Under the pieces are notes generated by a model, which was not told the origin of the DNA, ran no database searches, and worked only from the letters and a program-made list of their open reading frames with translations. Both the position numbers and the translations under genes were made by a program. From Caproiciproducens sp. CPB-2 (GTDB lineage Bacteria; Bacillota; Clostridia; Oscillospirales; Acutalibacteraceae), in contig NZ_CP142860.1 of assembly GCF_036287215.1 (NCBI RefSeq), positions 930,001 to 994,000 on the forward strand: DNA of 64,000 nt, read 5' to 3'. Every line of letters starts with the position of its first letter. Position 1 is the first letter of the stretch. Of this stretch, positions 37,276 to 47,221 are shown in pieces.

Positions 37276-38390
37276 TGCGCGGGAACAATGTGCTTGGACT
37301 GATTTTTTCAAATGTGCATGAGGAGCGGGTCCGGGAGCTGACCGAAAAACGGACCATGGGTTCGGTGCCGTTCGGCGGCAGATACCGCCTGATTGATTTC
37401 CCGCTTTCCAACATGGTGAATTCGGGAATCAACAAAGTCGGCGTGATTACCAAGAGCAACTACCAGTCCCTGATGGATCATCTCGGTTCCGGAAAGGCGT
37501 GGGACTTATCCCGCAAAAGGGAGGGGCTGTTTATTCTGCCACCGTTCAGCGGGGAGTGCAGCGTGTCCAACAGCCGGATAGAATCCCTTTCCTCCATCAG
37601 TACTTTCCTTTCCAATTCAAGGGAAGAGTTTGTGATCGTCTCCGACAGCGACGTGGTCTGCAATATCGATTTTACCGACGTGATGTCCTCCCACCTCAAG
37701 CATAACGCGGATATTACGGTCGTTTACCGTTCGGGGAAGCTGCCGGAAAAAATCTGCGACCCCACGGTCTACACCATCGACCCGGACAACCGCGTACGCG
37801 ACATGCTCATCAACCCGCGCGCCGACGGCGAGTGCAACTACGGCCTGAGCATGCTGTTGATGAAGCGCGAAACCCTGATGAAGATCGTCGCGGACTGCGT
37901 CAGCCGCAACCTGTATAATTTCAAGCGCGACTTTCTCCAGCGCAATATTTCCAATTACAGGATTTTCGCCTATGAATTCAAGGGCTTTACCCAGACGATC
38001 TGTTCCATGAATTCCTACTTCGACGCCAACATGTCCCTGATGCTGCCGAAGGTACGGTCGGAGCTGTTCAACGCCGACCGGCCGATTTTCACGAAGGTGC
38101 GCGACGATATGCCCGCGCGTTACGGGCTGGGCTCCATTGTCACCAATTCCCTGATTGCCGACGGCTGCGTGATTGACGGCACGGTGGAAAACTGCGTGCT
38201 GTTCCGCGGCGTCTGCGTCGGCAAGGGGACAAAGCTCGAAAACTGCGTGGTCATGCAGGACAGCGTCATCGGCCCGAACTGCAGGCTCAACTATGTCGTC
38301 ATGGATAAGGACGTCGTCATTAAAAACGACCGTTCGCTCCTCGGCTTCCAGTCCTATCCCGTTTTTATCAGCAAGGGCAGCGTGGTCTGA
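37275..38390 (+). CDS. glgD: Glycogen biosynthesis protein GlgD, regulatory subunit
   Basis: A 371-residue GlgC paralogue. The ATG at 37275 overlaps the glgC stop (TAATG). The nucleotide-binding Gly-rich loop is missing: the protein starts NVLGLIFSNVHEE, where GlgC has LAGGQGSRL. The substrate-like motif YRLIDFPLSNMVNSG remains, while the SGDH block is SDSDVV. GlgD is known in Firmicutes to be inactive alone and to boost GlgC. The beta-helix domain is kept. Confidence 0.95.
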   Translation: MRGNNVLGLIFSNVHEERVRELTEKRTMGSVPFGGRYRLIDFPLSNMVNSGINKVGVITKSNYQSLMDHLGSGKAWDLSRKREGLFILPPFSGECSVSNSRIESLSSISTFLSNSREEFVIVSDSDVVCNIDFTDVMSSHLKHNADITVVYRSGKLPEKICDPTVYTIDPDNRVRDMLINPRADGECNYGLSMLLMKRETLMKIVADCVSRNLYNFKRDFLQRNISNYRIFAYEFKGFTQTICSMNSYFDANMSLMLPKVRSELFNADRPIFTKVRDDMPARYGLGSIVTNSLIADGCVIDGTVENCVLFRGVCVGKGTKLENCVVMQDSVIGPNCRLNYVVMDKDVVIKNDRSLLGFQSYPVFISKGSVV

Positions 38391-38429
38391 TGTGATCGGA
38401 ACCGACATTTCAGTTAGGGAGGCTTAAAA

Positions 38430-39863
38430 ATGAAAGTATTATACTGCACCAGTGAAGCAAGACCCTTTGCAGCCACCGGCGGGCTGGGGGAGGTGGCGGG
38501 TTCCCTGCCGCAGGCGCTCCGGCTCCGGCTGATCGGCTGCCGCGTGGTGATGCCGCTTTACGAGGATATTCCGCAGGAGCTGCGGGAAAACATGAAATTT
38601 ATCACGAGCCTTTCCGTGCCGGTCGCCTGGCGCCGCCAGTACTGCGGCGTGTTTGAGGCAAAGGTCGGCGGGGTGATCTACTATCTGATCGACAACCAGT
38701 ACTATTTTAAGCGCCACGGCCTGTACGGCCATTACGACGACGCGGAGCGCTTTGCGTTCCTGTCGCGCGCGGCTCTTGAAATGCTTCCGTATATTGATTT
38801 CAGACCCGACATCATTCACTGCAACGACTGGCAGTCGGCGCTGGTACCGATCTATTTCAGCATCTTTTATGCAAATAATGACTGGTACAAGGGCATAAAA
38901 ACGATTCTGACGATCCACAATATTCAGTATCAGGGCAAATACGGCAAGGAGCTGGTGGAGGACGTGCTGGGGATTCCCAAATCGGATATGCCGGTTCTGG
39001 AGTACGACGACTGCATCAATATGCTCAAAGGCGCGATCGAGAGCGCAAACCGCGTCACCACGGTCAGCCCGACCTATGCGCAGGAAATCCTCGATCCGTG
39101 GTTTTCCCACGGCCTGGACAGTATCTTGAAGGCGCGCGAGTGGAAGATTTCCGGCATCCTGAACGGGATCGACACGGTCAGCTACGACCCCGCCAACGAT
39201 CCCGAACTCTACGCACCCTATTCGGCGGAGGACCTTTCCGGAAAGGCGGAGAACAAGAGAAAGCTGCAGGAAAGGCTCAGCCTGAATCAGGAGCCGCAGA
39301 CGCCGCTCATCGGCATGGTAACGAGAATGGTTTCCCACAAAGGACTGGACCTTGTCAAGGAAGCGCTCGACCAGCTGATGCGGGAAACGAACACGCAGTT
39401 TGTGATTCTGGGTTCCGGCGACTGGGAATACGAGAATTTCTTCCGTGAAATGCAGAACCGGTACCCCGGCAGGCTCTGCGCCTGTTTCGGTTTCATACCC
39501 GAGCTTTCGCGCAAGATTTACGCCGGCTCCGATATTTTCCTGATGCCGAGCAGGAGCGAGCCCTGCGGGCTTGCCCAGATGATTGCCCTGCGCTACGGTT
39601 CCGTCCCGGTCGTCCGCGAAACGGGCGGGCTGAAGGATTCCATCAGGGACAGCGGCGACGGGGAAGGCAACGGCTTTACCTTCCAGACCTATGACTCCGA
39701 CGATATGCGGTGCGCAATCAACCGCGCGCTGGAGGGCTACGCCAATCCGGAGGGATGGAGCATTCTGGTGGAACGCGCCATGAAATGCGATTTCAGCTGG
39801 GGACGTTCCGCAAACGAATACATTCGTCTGTACCGGGAACTGATGAAAGAAAATCAATCCTGA
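38430..39863 (+). CDS. glgA: Glycogen synthase (ADP-glucose type, GT5)
   Basis: A 477-residue transferase adding glucose from ADP-glucose to glycogen. The GT5 N-terminal domain shows HCNDWQSALVP and TIHNIQYQG; the C-terminal Rossmann domain has the EPCGLAQMIALRYG motif with its active glutamates. The N-terminal K-x-G-G-L motif reads A-T-G-G-L, so the lysine that contacts ADP-glucose in E. coli GlgA (Lys15) is alanine. It follows glgD by 39 bp, with GGGAGG before the start. Confidence 0.95.
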   Translation: MKVLYCTSEARPFAATGGLGEVAGSLPQALRLRLIGCRVVMPLYEDIPQELRENMKFITSLSVPVAWRRQYCGVFEAKVGGVIYYLIDNQYYFKRHGLYGHYDDAERFAFLSRAALEMLPYIDFRPDIIHCNDWQSALVPIYFSIFYANNDWYKGIKTILTIHNIQYQGKYGKELVEDVLGIPKSDMPVLEYDDCINMLKGAIESANRVTTVSPTYAQEILDPWFSHGLDSILKAREWKISGILNGIDTVSYDPANDPELYAPYSAEDLSGKAENKRKLQERLSLNQEPQTPLIGMVTRMVSHKGLDLVKEALDQLMRETNTQFVILGSGDWEYENFFREMQNRYPGRLCACFGFIPELSRKIYAGSDIFLMPSRSEPCGLAQMIALRYGSVPVVRETGGLKDSIRDSGDGEGNGFTFQTYDSDDMRCAINRALEGYANPEGWSILVERAMKCDFSWGRSANEYIRLYRELMKENQS

Positions 39864-39913
39864 CCGCTCCGCCGGCTGCCGGCATCGGCGGGTCGGACTG
39901 ATGGGGAACAAAG

Positions 39914-41176
39914 ATGAAACAGACAGGATATCAAAAGAACAGGAAAATCCTTTTTACAGCAGCGGGAGTCGTTCTGGCTCTCGCTGCAGTGTTTTGGGTT
40001 TACACACAGGGAAATCCTTTTCTGCCGGGCGCTTCGTCCGGGGAAAAGACCTCCTCTGCGGCCGGTTCCGCGGGGGAACCCTCCGGTCCGTCAAACCCGG
40101 CCACGGGCAGCTCAGCTGTTCCGGCGTCAAGCAGCCCGGCCGTGTCGCCGCTTGACGGGATTTTCGCCGATTACGGCGTACCCGCCCAAAAGAAGCTTAT
40201 GTCCATGAGCCTGAAGGAAAAGGTTGGGCAGGTGTTTGTTTTCCGCTGTCCCCAGACGGGAGCGGCCAAAGCCGCCGCCGACTATCAGCCGGGCGGGTAC
40301 TGCCTGATGGCTTCGGATTTCAGCGGTAAAACCACGACGCAGGTGCAGGCTGCGCTCAAATCCTATCAGGACGCAAGCAAAGTCGGGATGATTCTCTGCA
40401 CGGACGAGGAGGGAGGCACGGTCGTCCGTATCAGCAGGTATCCGGCGCTCAGGAAAACCGCGTTCCGGTCCCCGCAGCAGGTGTTCCGGCTTTCCGGCCT
40501 GAACGGGATTTATGACGACACCGTGCAGAAGGCCCAGCTTCTGAAAAAGCTCGGACTGAATCTGAATCTCGCGCCCGTATGTGATGTTTCCACCGATCCT
40601 TCCGATTTTATTTACAGCAGGACGTTTGGCAAAAACGCCTCCAAAACGGCGGACTTTGTCAGGGTATCGGTCAGTGCGTACAACAGCCAGAACCTGTCCT
40701 GTACGCTCAAGCATTTCCCCGGTTACGGAAACAATCGGGACACCCATACCGGGATCGCCTACGACAAGCGCGATTACAGCGTGTTCCAGAAGCAGGACTT
40801 TGTTCCGTTTCAGGCGGGAATCGACGCGGGCGCGCAGTGCGTAATGGTTTCGCACAATATTGTGAACTGCATGGACCCGTCCCGTCCGTCCTCCCTTTCG
40901 CTGAAGGCGCACGAGATTCTGCGCGGCGAGCTGGGCTTTACGGGGGTCATTATGACCGACGACCTTTCCATGGGCGCCATCACCGATTTTACAGCGGGGA
41001 AAAGCCCTTCCGTCGCCGCCTTTACAGCGGGAAACGATATTGTGCTGTCCTCCGACATGGCGCGGGATTTCAACGCGCTGTGCGCCGCGGTGCGGGACGG
41101 GACCGTCAGCGAACAGCGGCTTGACGAAAGTGTGCTCCGTATCCTTGCGTGGAAGTATAAAATGGGTATAATATAA
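39914..41176 (+). CDS. GH3 beta-N-acetylhexosaminidase, membrane-anchored
   Basis: A 420-residue protein with one N-terminal membrane segment (about 11-31), a Ser/Pro/Ala linker (about 35-80) and a GH3 catalytic domain. NagZ-type motifs are present: KHFPGYGNNRDTHTG with the Asp-His dyad and MTDDLSMGAI with the nucleophilic aspartate. Such enzymes remove N-acetylglucosamine from peptidoglycan fragments. The anchor places it outside the cell, as in Bacillus NagZ, rather than in the cytoplasm as in E. coli. A second GH3 domain is absent. It follows glgA by 50 bp. Confidence 0.9.
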   Translation: MKQTGYQKNRKILFTAAGVVLALAAVFWVYTQGNPFLPGASSGEKTSSAAGSAGEPSGPSNPATGSSAVPASSSPAVSPLDGIFADYGVPAQKKLMSMSLKEKVGQVFVFRCPQTGAAKAAADYQPGGYCLMASDFSGKTTTQVQAALKSYQDASKVGMILCTDEEGGTVVRISRYPALRKTAFRSPQQVFRLSGLNGIYDDTVQKAQLLKKLGLNLNLAPVCDVSTDPSDFIYSRTFGKNASKTADFVRVSVSAYNSQNLSCTLKHFPGYGNNRDTHTGIAYDKRDYSVFQKQDFVPFQAGIDAGAQCVMVSHNIVNCMDPSRPSSLSLKAHEILRGELGFTGVIMTDDLSMGAITDFTAGKSPSVAAFTAGNDIVLSSDMARDFNALCAAVRDGTVSEQRLDESVLRILAWKYKMGII

Positions 41177-41205
41177 AAGAGAGTATTACGGAAGGATCTG
41201 ATCAA

Positions 41206-41613
41206 TTGAACTTAACGGAAGAAGAAAAAAATATCCTGACGGAGATCAGGGATTCACAAAGATATCCGATTGTGCGTTTGGAGCTGCACAATTCCGAAAA
41301 TGAGGAACTGGTTTCCATTGCGCTCAATTATGTGAGGATTACCGACGAAGAGGATTCCATGGAGACGGTCAAGGCGCGTTCCGCCGCGCTGAAAAGCCTG
41401 ATGGAAAAGGGCCTCGTTTTTATCGACTATACGGTGCGCGTATGGGTTTCGGGCGATTATGACGTTTATTACAAGAGCAAAATCTACGAGCTTTTGTGCC
41501 GGACCGTGCTGGAGGGCGCAAAGCAGCCCGGTGCGGTCTTTAACCTGCCGTATATGAGAAAGGGCTACGCTACCCTTACCTTCAAAGGAATAAAGGAAGC
41601 CCGGAAGAAGTAA
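41206..41613 (+). CDS. Small hypothetical cytoplasmic protein
   Basis: A 135-residue protein starting at a TTG about 10 bp after GGAAGGA. It is charged and soluble, mixing helices and short strands, with no cysteine motif. Residues 55-95 (KSLMEKGLVFIDYTVRVWVSG) hint at a winged-helix-like core, which is a guess. It lies 29 bp after the hexosaminidase gene and likely shares its transcript. Confidence 0.65.
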   Translation: MNLTEEEKNILTEIRDSQRYPIVRLELHNSENEELVSIALNYVRITDEEDSMETVKARSAALKSLMEKGLVFIDYTVRVWVSGDYDVYYKSKIYELLCRTVLEGAKQPGAVFNLPYMRKGYATLTFKGIKEARKK

Positions 41614-41648
41614 AAAAAACCGACCCGCCAATGCCTGGCGGGCCGGTT
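41611..41648 (-). terminator. Terminator of the XRE regulator gene
   Basis: AACCGACCCGCCA (41618-41630) pairs with TGGCGGGCCGGTT (41636-41648), one mismatch. The complement of 41612-41619 supplies eight Ts on the minus strand. It may also end the plus-strand transcript weakly. Confidence 0.8.
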
Positions 41649-41674
41649 GCAATTTAAGTCGGATATGATATAAT

Positions 41675-42379
41675 TTATTTAACAGGCTTTTTCGCGCCCA
41701 TCAGCGCTTCGGCGTTTTGAATCAGATTAAACAGCGAGCTGGAAAACAGCGGGTACTCTTCGGAGATTTTTTCCGGTGAAAGCACGGGCAGATTGGTTTT
41801 TCCCAGCCCTTCCATCCCGTCGGCGTTTTCCCCGCTCGCCAGACAGGCCGCGTTGGAATACGCGATTTCCATCGCCGCGCCGGAACGCCCGTCGCTCAGC
41901 TTCTGCGGAACGGAAAAAAGGCCCTGCGGATTTTTCGGGTTGGCGGAATACAAAAGCCGGAAGCTCCTGTAAACGGAAATATTGAGGTATGTCGACACTT
42001 CCGAGGTCAGCGACTTGTTTTGGCACTTTTGCAGCGTGCTGAAAATAATATTCATTGAATTCGCAAGCAGCTTTTTGTTCAAAACGGGCAGCAGGCTGCC
42101 TTTCAGAATATTCTCCTTGCCGATGGCGTCCGGCTCCGGAATATCGTCCACCTTGATGGTGGCCCCGCTGCGGTGCGGAGTCCTTCCAAGGAGATAATCG
42201 CAGGAAACGTCATAAAACTCAGCGGCCTTTACCACAAAGTCCAGCCCGCATTCACGGATTCCCTTTTCGTAATGCGAAAGCAGGGCCTGAGAAACCTCCA
42301 GTTCCTCGGCCGCCTTTTTCTGGCTTAATCCGCGCTCTTTACGCAGCAAAGTAATAATTCTTGGGAAACTGCTATTCAT
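41675..42379 (-). CDS. XRE-family helix-turn-helix regulator
   Basis: A 234-residue protein. Residues 5-65 are an XRE/Cro HTH (LLRKERGLSQKKAAEELEVS; ALLSHYEKG) followed by the common helix FYDVSCDYLLGRTP. The remaining 170 residues, mostly helical, are not a family I know and may sense a signal or dimerise. Two near-palindromic repeats upstream (42414-42427 and 42442-42455) could be its own operators. It is divergent from the histidine phosphatase gene, which it might also regulate. Confidence 0.85.
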   Translation of the reverse strand: MNSSFPRIITLLRKERGLSQKKAAEELEVSQALLSHYEKGIRECGLDFVVKAAEFYDVSCDYLLGRTPHRSGATIKVDDIPEPDAIGKENILKGSLLPVLNKKLLANSMNIIFSTLQKCQNKSLTSEVSTYLNISVYRSFRLLYSANPKNPQGLFSVPQKLSDGRSGAAMEIAYSNAACLASGENADGMEGLGKTNLPVLSPEKISEEYPLFSSSLFNLIQNAEALMGAKKPVK

Positions 42380-42413
42380 TGAACTATCCCCTGTGTCGAA
42401 ATATGGAAAAATT

Positions 42414-42455
42414 AACGCCTTGTAAAGTATATAACAAATATAACGCTTTGTAAAG
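42414..42455. promoter_or_regulatory. Direct repeats, candidate operators
   Basis: AACGCCTTGTAAAG (42414-42427) and AACGCTTTGTAAAG (42442-42455) differ at one base and start 28 bp apart. Each holds a CTTT-N2-AAAG-like core. They lie between the divergent XRE regulator and phosphatase genes. Confidence 0.55.
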
Positions 42456-42552
42456 CCGCTATATATCGTGCCTTTTCGCTCTGCGCCTACATGTATCTGG
42501 GAATTTTGCGTTTGTCAAGACCAAAGTCAGAAAAATCTTAAGGAGCCGAAAA

Positions 42553-43257
42553 ATGAAATCTTACACTATCCATTTAATCCGTCACGGAATTACGGCGGGA
42601 AATCTTCTGGGCCAGTATGTGGGGCGTACCGATTTGCCCCTTGCCCCGGAGGGGATCGCGCAGCTTGAGGACCTGAAACGGCACAGCTCCTATCCGCCCG
42701 CTCAGGTGTTTTACTGCAGCCCCCTTCAGCGTTGCCTGCAGACCCTGCAGATCCTCTACCCCGGTGCGCAGCCGACGGTGGTCGACGGCCTGCGCGAATG
42801 CGATTTCGGCGACTGGGAGGGAAAAACCGCGAAGGAAATTGCGGCGGAGGATGAAAGCTTTACCCATTGGGTGGGGAGCGGAGAGATCGTAACCCCTCCG
42901 AACGGAGAATCCGGCGGCGTTTTCATGCAGCGGGTCTGCTCCGCGTTTGAGTCGATCGTACAGGAAATGATGCGTTCCGGAACGAGCAGCGCCGCGTTGG
43001 TCGCCCACGGGGGCAGTATAATGTGCATCCTTTCCGCCTACGGCTTGCCGCGCGCCAATTTTTACGACTGGATGACCGACAACGGCTGCGGGTATTCCCT
43101 GCGGATTACGCCGGGCCTGTGGATGCGTTCCATGGTGGCCGAGGTATATGAAACGATTCCTCCGCGGAAAAAGTCCGCGCAGAGCAGCGAACGGCTGGTC
43201 ATCGACCTTGCGCGCGAGGCTGCCGACCGCGCGTTTGGAAAAAAGGAGCAGGAATAA
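42553..43257 (+). CDS. Histidine phosphatase superfamily protein
   Basis: A 234-residue protein with the phosphoglycerate mutase/phosphatase fold: IHLIRHGITAGN (phosphohistidine His11), the acid residue in LRECDFGDWEG, and the second histidine in LVAHGGSI. The family includes CobC, PhoE-like phosphatases and cofactor-dependent mutases; the short length and missing mutase segments favour a phosphatase. No cobalamin genes are nearby. The substrate is unknown. AAGGAG lies before the start. Confidence 0.9.
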   Translation: MKSYTIHLIRHGITAGNLLGQYVGRTDLPLAPEGIAQLEDLKRHSSYPPAQVFYCSPLQRCLQTLQILYPGAQPTVVDGLRECDFGDWEGKTAKEIAAEDESFTHWVGSGEIVTPPNGESGGVFMQRVCSAFESIVQEMMRSGTSSAALVAHGGSIMCILSAYGLPRANFYDWMTDNGCGYSLRITPGLWMRSMVAEVYETIPPRKKSAQSSERLVIDLAREAADRAFGKKEQE

Positions 43258-43267
43258 AATTTAATCC

Positions 43268-43296
43268 TTGACAAAGGGACCCGCATAAAATATAAT
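43268..43296 (+). promoter_or_regulatory. Sigma-A promoter of the leu operon
   Basis: Consensus TTGACA (43268-43273) and TATAAT (43291-43296) with a 17-bp spacer, starting the T-box leader. Confidence 0.9.
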
Positions 43297-43304
43297 AGTA
43301 AATA

Positions 43305-43584
43305 ATTTAATATGCAAAAGCGATGAAGGGAAAAAGACATCGGCAGAAGCATTGCAGAGAACCGGCGGTTGGTGCGAGCCGGCGCGGAGGCCTATGTGTA
43401 TAGCTCATCCCGGAGCCGCCGTCTTCGATGTGAAAACGGAGAAGCGGACGCAGTGGCAGCGTTAAAGGCCGGAGCCTTGTTAGAGGTTTGCCGAGGGTTT
43501 CCGCTTTGCGGAGCCGAATTTGGGTGGTACCGCGGATTTGTTTATTCGCCCCGAACACAGAATTCTGTGTTCGGGGCTTTTTTT
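43305..43584 (+). promoter_or_regulatory. T-box leader, tRNA-Leu responsive
   Basis: A complete T-box. Stem I begins near 43318 (GCGATGAAGGGAAA) with the AGAGA element in GCAGAGAACCGG. The specifier is most likely CTC at 43404-43406 (Leu), followed by the conserved A. The T-box GGGTGGTACCGCGG is at 43522-43535, and the terminator (43548-43577, perfect 15-bp stem) ends in seven Ts. Uncharged tRNA-Leu should stabilise the antiterminator and allow leuA transcription. Confidence 0.93.
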
Positions 43585-43628
43585 ATTTATTTCACCGATC
43601 AACTGATCAATTGACAAAGGAGTGTTGG

Positions 43629-45332
43629 ATGATGTTTGAAGGCTGCAAAAAGTATATTCCGTTTCAGCCGATCAGCCTGCCGGACCGCCAATGGCCCGAC
43701 AAAGTCATTACGAAAGCGCCGGTCTGGTGCAGCGTGGATATGCGGGACGGCAATCAGGCCCTGATTGACCCGATGAATCTCGAGGAAAAGCTGCTGTATT
43801 TCCAGACCCTTGTGGATGTCGGGTTCAAGGAGATTGAAATCGGTTTTCCGGCCGCGTCGGAGACGGAGTACGAAATCCTCCGCGCGCTGATTGAGCAAAA
43901 CCGGATTCCGGACGACGTGACCATCCAGGTGCTGGTCCAGGCAAGGCCGCATTTGATTTATAAGACCTTTGAAGCGATCAAGGGCGCGAAGAACGTCATC
44001 GTCCATTTTTATAATTCCACCTCCACTTTGCAGCGCAAGGTGGTTTTCCGCACCGACATGCAGGGCGTTATCGATATTGCCGTGGAGGGCGCCAAGCTGA
44101 TCAAGGAACTCACCGACGAGGAAATCGGGAAGAGCGGCGCGAATATCCGCTATGAATATTCCCCGGAAAGCTTCTCGGGGACCGAGATCGACAATTCCGT
44201 GCTGATCTGCGAAAAGGTGATGGAGGTGCTCGGCTCCACGCCGGAGAACAGGCTGATTCTGAACCTGCCCAATACGGTCGAGATGAGCACCCCGAACTGC
44301 TACGCCGACCAGATCGAATATTTCTGCCGGCATCTGAAAAACCGCGAAAGTGTCGTTATCAGTCTGCACCCTCACAACGACCGCGGCACCGCCACGGCGG
44401 CGACCGAGCTGGGCCTGATGGCGGGCGCGGAAAGGGTGGAGGGCACCCTTTTCGGCAACGGAGAACGCACCGGGAACGCGGATGTGATGGTGGTCGCCAT
44501 GAACATGTACTCCCAGGGAGTGGACCCCGGACTCGATTTCTCCAACATGCGCGCCGTTCAGGAGGTCTTTGAAAAATGCACCAAGATGAAGATCCACGAA
44601 CGCCATCCCTATGTGGGCGATCTGGTGTTCACGGCGTTTTCCGGCTCCCATCAGGACGCGATCAAAAAGGGCGTCGAGTATATGGCGAAAAACGGCGGCG
44701 GCTACTGGGAAGTGCCGTATCTGCCGATCGACCCCGCCGACGTCGGCCGCGAGTACGAGCCGATCATTCGCATCAACAGCCAGTCCGGCAAGGGCGGCGC
44801 CGCGTTTGTGATGCAGCAGAGCTTCGGCTACGAGCTGCCCAAAGCGATGCATCCCGAATTCGGTACGATGGTCAAGGCCGCCTGCGACGAAGCGGGCCGC
44901 GAGCTTCAGCCCGATGAGATTTTCGGCATTTTCCGCAGGGAATTTCTCGAAGTCAATGCCCCGTACAATCTCAAGCAGTATAAGCTTTACGAGGAAAACG
45001 ATATCAGCGGGGACACACAGGTCCATTTCGACGGAGTGATCCGATTCCGGCACGAGGACCATGCCATCAGCGCCAGCGGAAACGGGCCCGTCAGCGCATT
45101 CTTTAACGCGCTCAAATCCGTCGGCATCACCGACTACCAGTTCGTTTCCTACCGTGAGCACGCCATTTCCAGCGGCGCGGACAGCAAGGCGGTTTCCTAT
45201 ATTCAGCTGACCGCGCCGGACGGCAGCCCGGCCTTCGGCGTAGGCGTCGACAACAATATCAGCCTTGCTTCCATCAAAGGCATCATCTGCGCGATCAACC
45301 GCACAAAGAATGCCGCCGTAAAAGAATCTTAA
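43629..45332 (+). CDS. leuA: 2-isopropylmalate synthase (long form)
   Basis: A 567-residue enzyme condensing acetyl-CoA with 2-oxoisovalerate, the first step of leucine synthesis. The ATG at 43629 is 6 bp after AAAGGAG; an ATG at 43632 also fits. The HMGL-like barrel has [15 protein letters not shown] and [14 protein letters not shown] with metal-binding histidines. The C-terminal LeuA dimerisation/regulatory domain binds leucine for feedback control. Start region and length match the yeast-like long type rather than the 510-residue type. It is the first gene after the T-box. Confidence 0.95.
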   Translation: MMFEGCKKYIPFQPISLPDRQWPDKVITKAPVWCSVDMRDGNQALIDPMNLEEKLLYFQTLVDVGFKEIEIGFPAASETEYEILRALIEQNRIPDDVTIQVLVQARPHLIYKTFEAIKGAKNVIVHFYNSTSTLQRKVVFRTDMQGVIDIAVEGAKLIKELTDEEIGKSGANIRYEYSPESFSGTEIDNSVLICEKVMEVLGSTPENRLILNLPNTVEMSTPNCYADQIEYFCRHLKNRESVVISLHPHNDRGTATAATELGLMAGAERVEGTLFGNGERTGNADVMVVAMNMYSQGVDPGLDFSNMRAVQEVFEKCTKMKIHERHPYVGDLVFTAFSGSHQDAIKKGVEYMAKNGGGYWEVPYLPIDPADVGREYEPIIRINSQSGKGGAAFVMQQSFGYELPKAMHPEFGTMVKAACDEAGRELQPDEIFGIFRREFLEVNAPYNLKQYKLYEENDISGDTQVHFDGVIRFRHEDHAISASGNGPVSAFFNALKSVGITDYQFVSYREHAISSGADSKAVSYIQLTAPDGSPAFGVGVDNNISLASIKGIICAINRTKNAAVKES

Positions 45333-45345
45333 AGGGGGAACCACA

Positions 45346-46419
45346 ATGAAAAGCTATCAAATCGTCCTGCTGAAAGGCGACGGGATCGGCCCGGAGATCG
45401 TAACCCAGGCCGTGAAGGTGTTGAACCGCGCCGCCGGCCGGTTCGGATTTACCGTTTCCTATGACGAAGCGCTTCTGGGCGGCTGTGCGATCGACGCGGC
45501 CGGGGTGCCGCTTCCGCCGGAAACGATTGAAAAATGCAAAGCCGCCGATTCCACGCTGCTCGGCGCGGTCGGCGGCCCCAAATGGGACACGGTGCCAGGC
45601 AATCTGAGGCCGGAGGCGGGCTTGCTGGGCATTCGCGGCGCGCTTGGGCTTTTCGCCAATCTGCGCCCCGCCAGGATTTTTGAACAGCTGCGCGGGGCAT
45701 CCCCCCTGAAAGCGGAGATCATCGGCGACGATCTGGATATCATGGTGGTGCGGGAGCTGACCGGGGGCATTTATTTCGGCGAGCGGGGCCGCAGGACGGT
45801 CAATGGCTTCGAGGCCGCGTACGACACCGAAATGTACTCCGTTCCGGAAATTGAGCGTATTGCGCGCGTGGCCTTCCGCATGGCGCAAAAGCGCGGCGGC
45901 AGGCTTTGTAGCGTAGACAAGGCCAATGTGCTGGAATCCTCCAGATTGTGGCGCGCAACGGTTGAAAGAATCGGGAAAGAAGAGTATCCTGATATAGAGC
46001 TGTCCAATCTGTATGTGGACAACTGCGCCATGCAGCTTGTCCGCAACCCGAAGCAGTTCGATGTGATCGTCACTTCCAACATCTTCGGCGATATCCTTTC
46101 CGACGAAGCGTCCATGATCAGCGGCTCCATCGGGATGCTGGCCTCCGCCAGCCTGAGCGAAGGAAAATCCGGCCTGTATGAGCCCATCCACGGCTCCGCG
46201 CCGGACATTGCCGGGACGGGAAAGGCCAACCCGCTGGCGACCATTCTTTCCGCCGCAATGATGCTTCGCTATTCGCTGGACGAACCGCAGGCGGCGCAGG
46301 CAATCGAGGACGCCGTGTCCGAAGTGCTGAAAACGGCCCGTACGCCGGACATCTATACGGAAGGGATGCGGCAGGTCACCTGTGAGGAAATGGGCGATCT
46401 GGTCTGCGGGCTGCTGTAA
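45346..46419 (+). CDS. leuB: 3-isopropylmalate dehydrogenase
   Basis: A 357-residue NAD-dependent decarboxylating dehydrogenase, third enzyme of leucine synthesis. Motifs include [10 protein letters not shown] at the N-terminus, [11 protein letters not shown], the metal-binding [14 protein letters not shown] block and [12 protein letters not shown] for cofactor. It starts 13 bp after leuA. The isomerase genes leuC and leuD, which act between these two enzymes, are not in the operon or the window. Confidence 0.97.
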   Translation: MKSYQIVLLKGDGIGPEIVTQAVKVLNRAAGRFGFTVSYDEALLGGCAIDAAGVPLPPETIEKCKAADSTLLGAVGGPKWDTVPGNLRPEAGLLGIRGALGLFANLRPARIFEQLRGASPLKAEIIGDDLDIMVVRELTGGIYFGERGRRTVNGFEAAYDTEMYSVPEIERIARVAFRMAQKRGGRLCSVDKANVLESSRLWRATVERIGKEEYPDIELSNLYVDNCAMQLVRNPKQFDVIVTSNIFGDILSDEASMISGSIGMLASASLSEGKSGLYEPIHGSAPDIAGTGKANPLATILSAAMMLRYSLDEPQAAQAIEDAVSEVLKTARTPDIYTEGMRQVTCEEMGDLVCGLL

Positions 46420-46501
46420 AATAAGAGATTCTCTCCTATGTCAACGGCGGAAAGAATTCCTTTGGTTTTTCTAAAAATTGTTATCGTATGGGAGCATGGA
46501 A

Positions 46502-47221
46502 ATGCACGGAACAGAGGCTTTGACATTTAAAAAGGGCCTGAAAGACGGACTGCCGATCTGCCTGGGGTATATCAGCGTTTCCTTTACGTTTGGAATGATG
46601 GCGACGCAGGGCGGGCTGCCGCTTTGGGCGGTGATGCTGATTACCATGAGCAACATGACCAGCGCGGGGCAGTTTGCCGGGACCGAGCTGATTTTGTCGG
46701 GAGGGCATTACATAGAGCTTGTCGTAACCACTTTTGTCATCAACATCCGCTATATGCTGATGTCCCTTTCCCTTTCCCAAAAAGTGGACGGTGCCATGAC
46801 CTCTTTGCAGCGGCTGGTCCTTTCCTTCGGCGTAACCGATGAAATTTTCGCCGTCGCCATGAAGCAGGACGGAAGTATCGGCGCGCGGTATCTTCTGGGG
46901 CTGATTCTGACTCCTTACACCGGCTGGACGCTGGGGACCCTGCTCGGCGGCACCGCTACCGGCCTGCTGCCGGTCAGCGTCCGCACCGCGCTGGGCATCG
47001 CGATCTACGGGATGTTCATCGCCATTATCATTCCGCCCGCAAAGCATACGCGCCCCATTTCCTTAGCCATCGCCATCGCGGTGGTTTTAAGCTGCCTTTT
47101 CCGGTGGACGCCCTTCCTGAACCGGATTTCCGGAGGATGGGTCATCATCCTCTGCGCGGTGATCGCGTCGGCCTATGCCGCGCTGCGTTACCCTGTGGAC
47201 GACCCGGAGGTGCAGGAATGA
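46502..47221 (+). CDS. azlC: Branched-chain amino acid exporter subunit AzlC
   Basis: A 239-residue membrane protein with about six to seven hydrophobic segments. GGGAG is 7 bp before the ATG at 46502, which is preferred over the closer ATG at 46496. The AzlC family start GLKDGLPICLGYISVSFTFG is clear. With AzlD it exports branched-chain amino acids or analogues. Its stop overlaps the azlD start (ATGA). Its location after leuAB suggests control by the same T-box. Confidence 0.93.
   Translation: MHGTEALTFKKGLKDGLPICLGYISVSFTFGMMATQGGLPLWAVMLITMSNMTSAGQFAGTELILSGGHYIELVVTTFVINIRYMLMSLSLSQKVDGAMTSLQRLVLSFGVTDEIFAVAMKQDGSIGARYLLGLILTPYTGWTLGTLLGGTATGLLPVSVRTALGIAIYGMFIAIIIPPAKHTRPISLAIAIAVVLSCLFRWTPFLNRISGGWVIILCAVIASAYAALRYPVDDPEVQE

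Noticed and set aside
43599..45344. A 581-codon minus-strand frame opposite leuA
   Set aside because: leuA is unmistakable on the plus strand; the reverse frame stays open because of codon bias.
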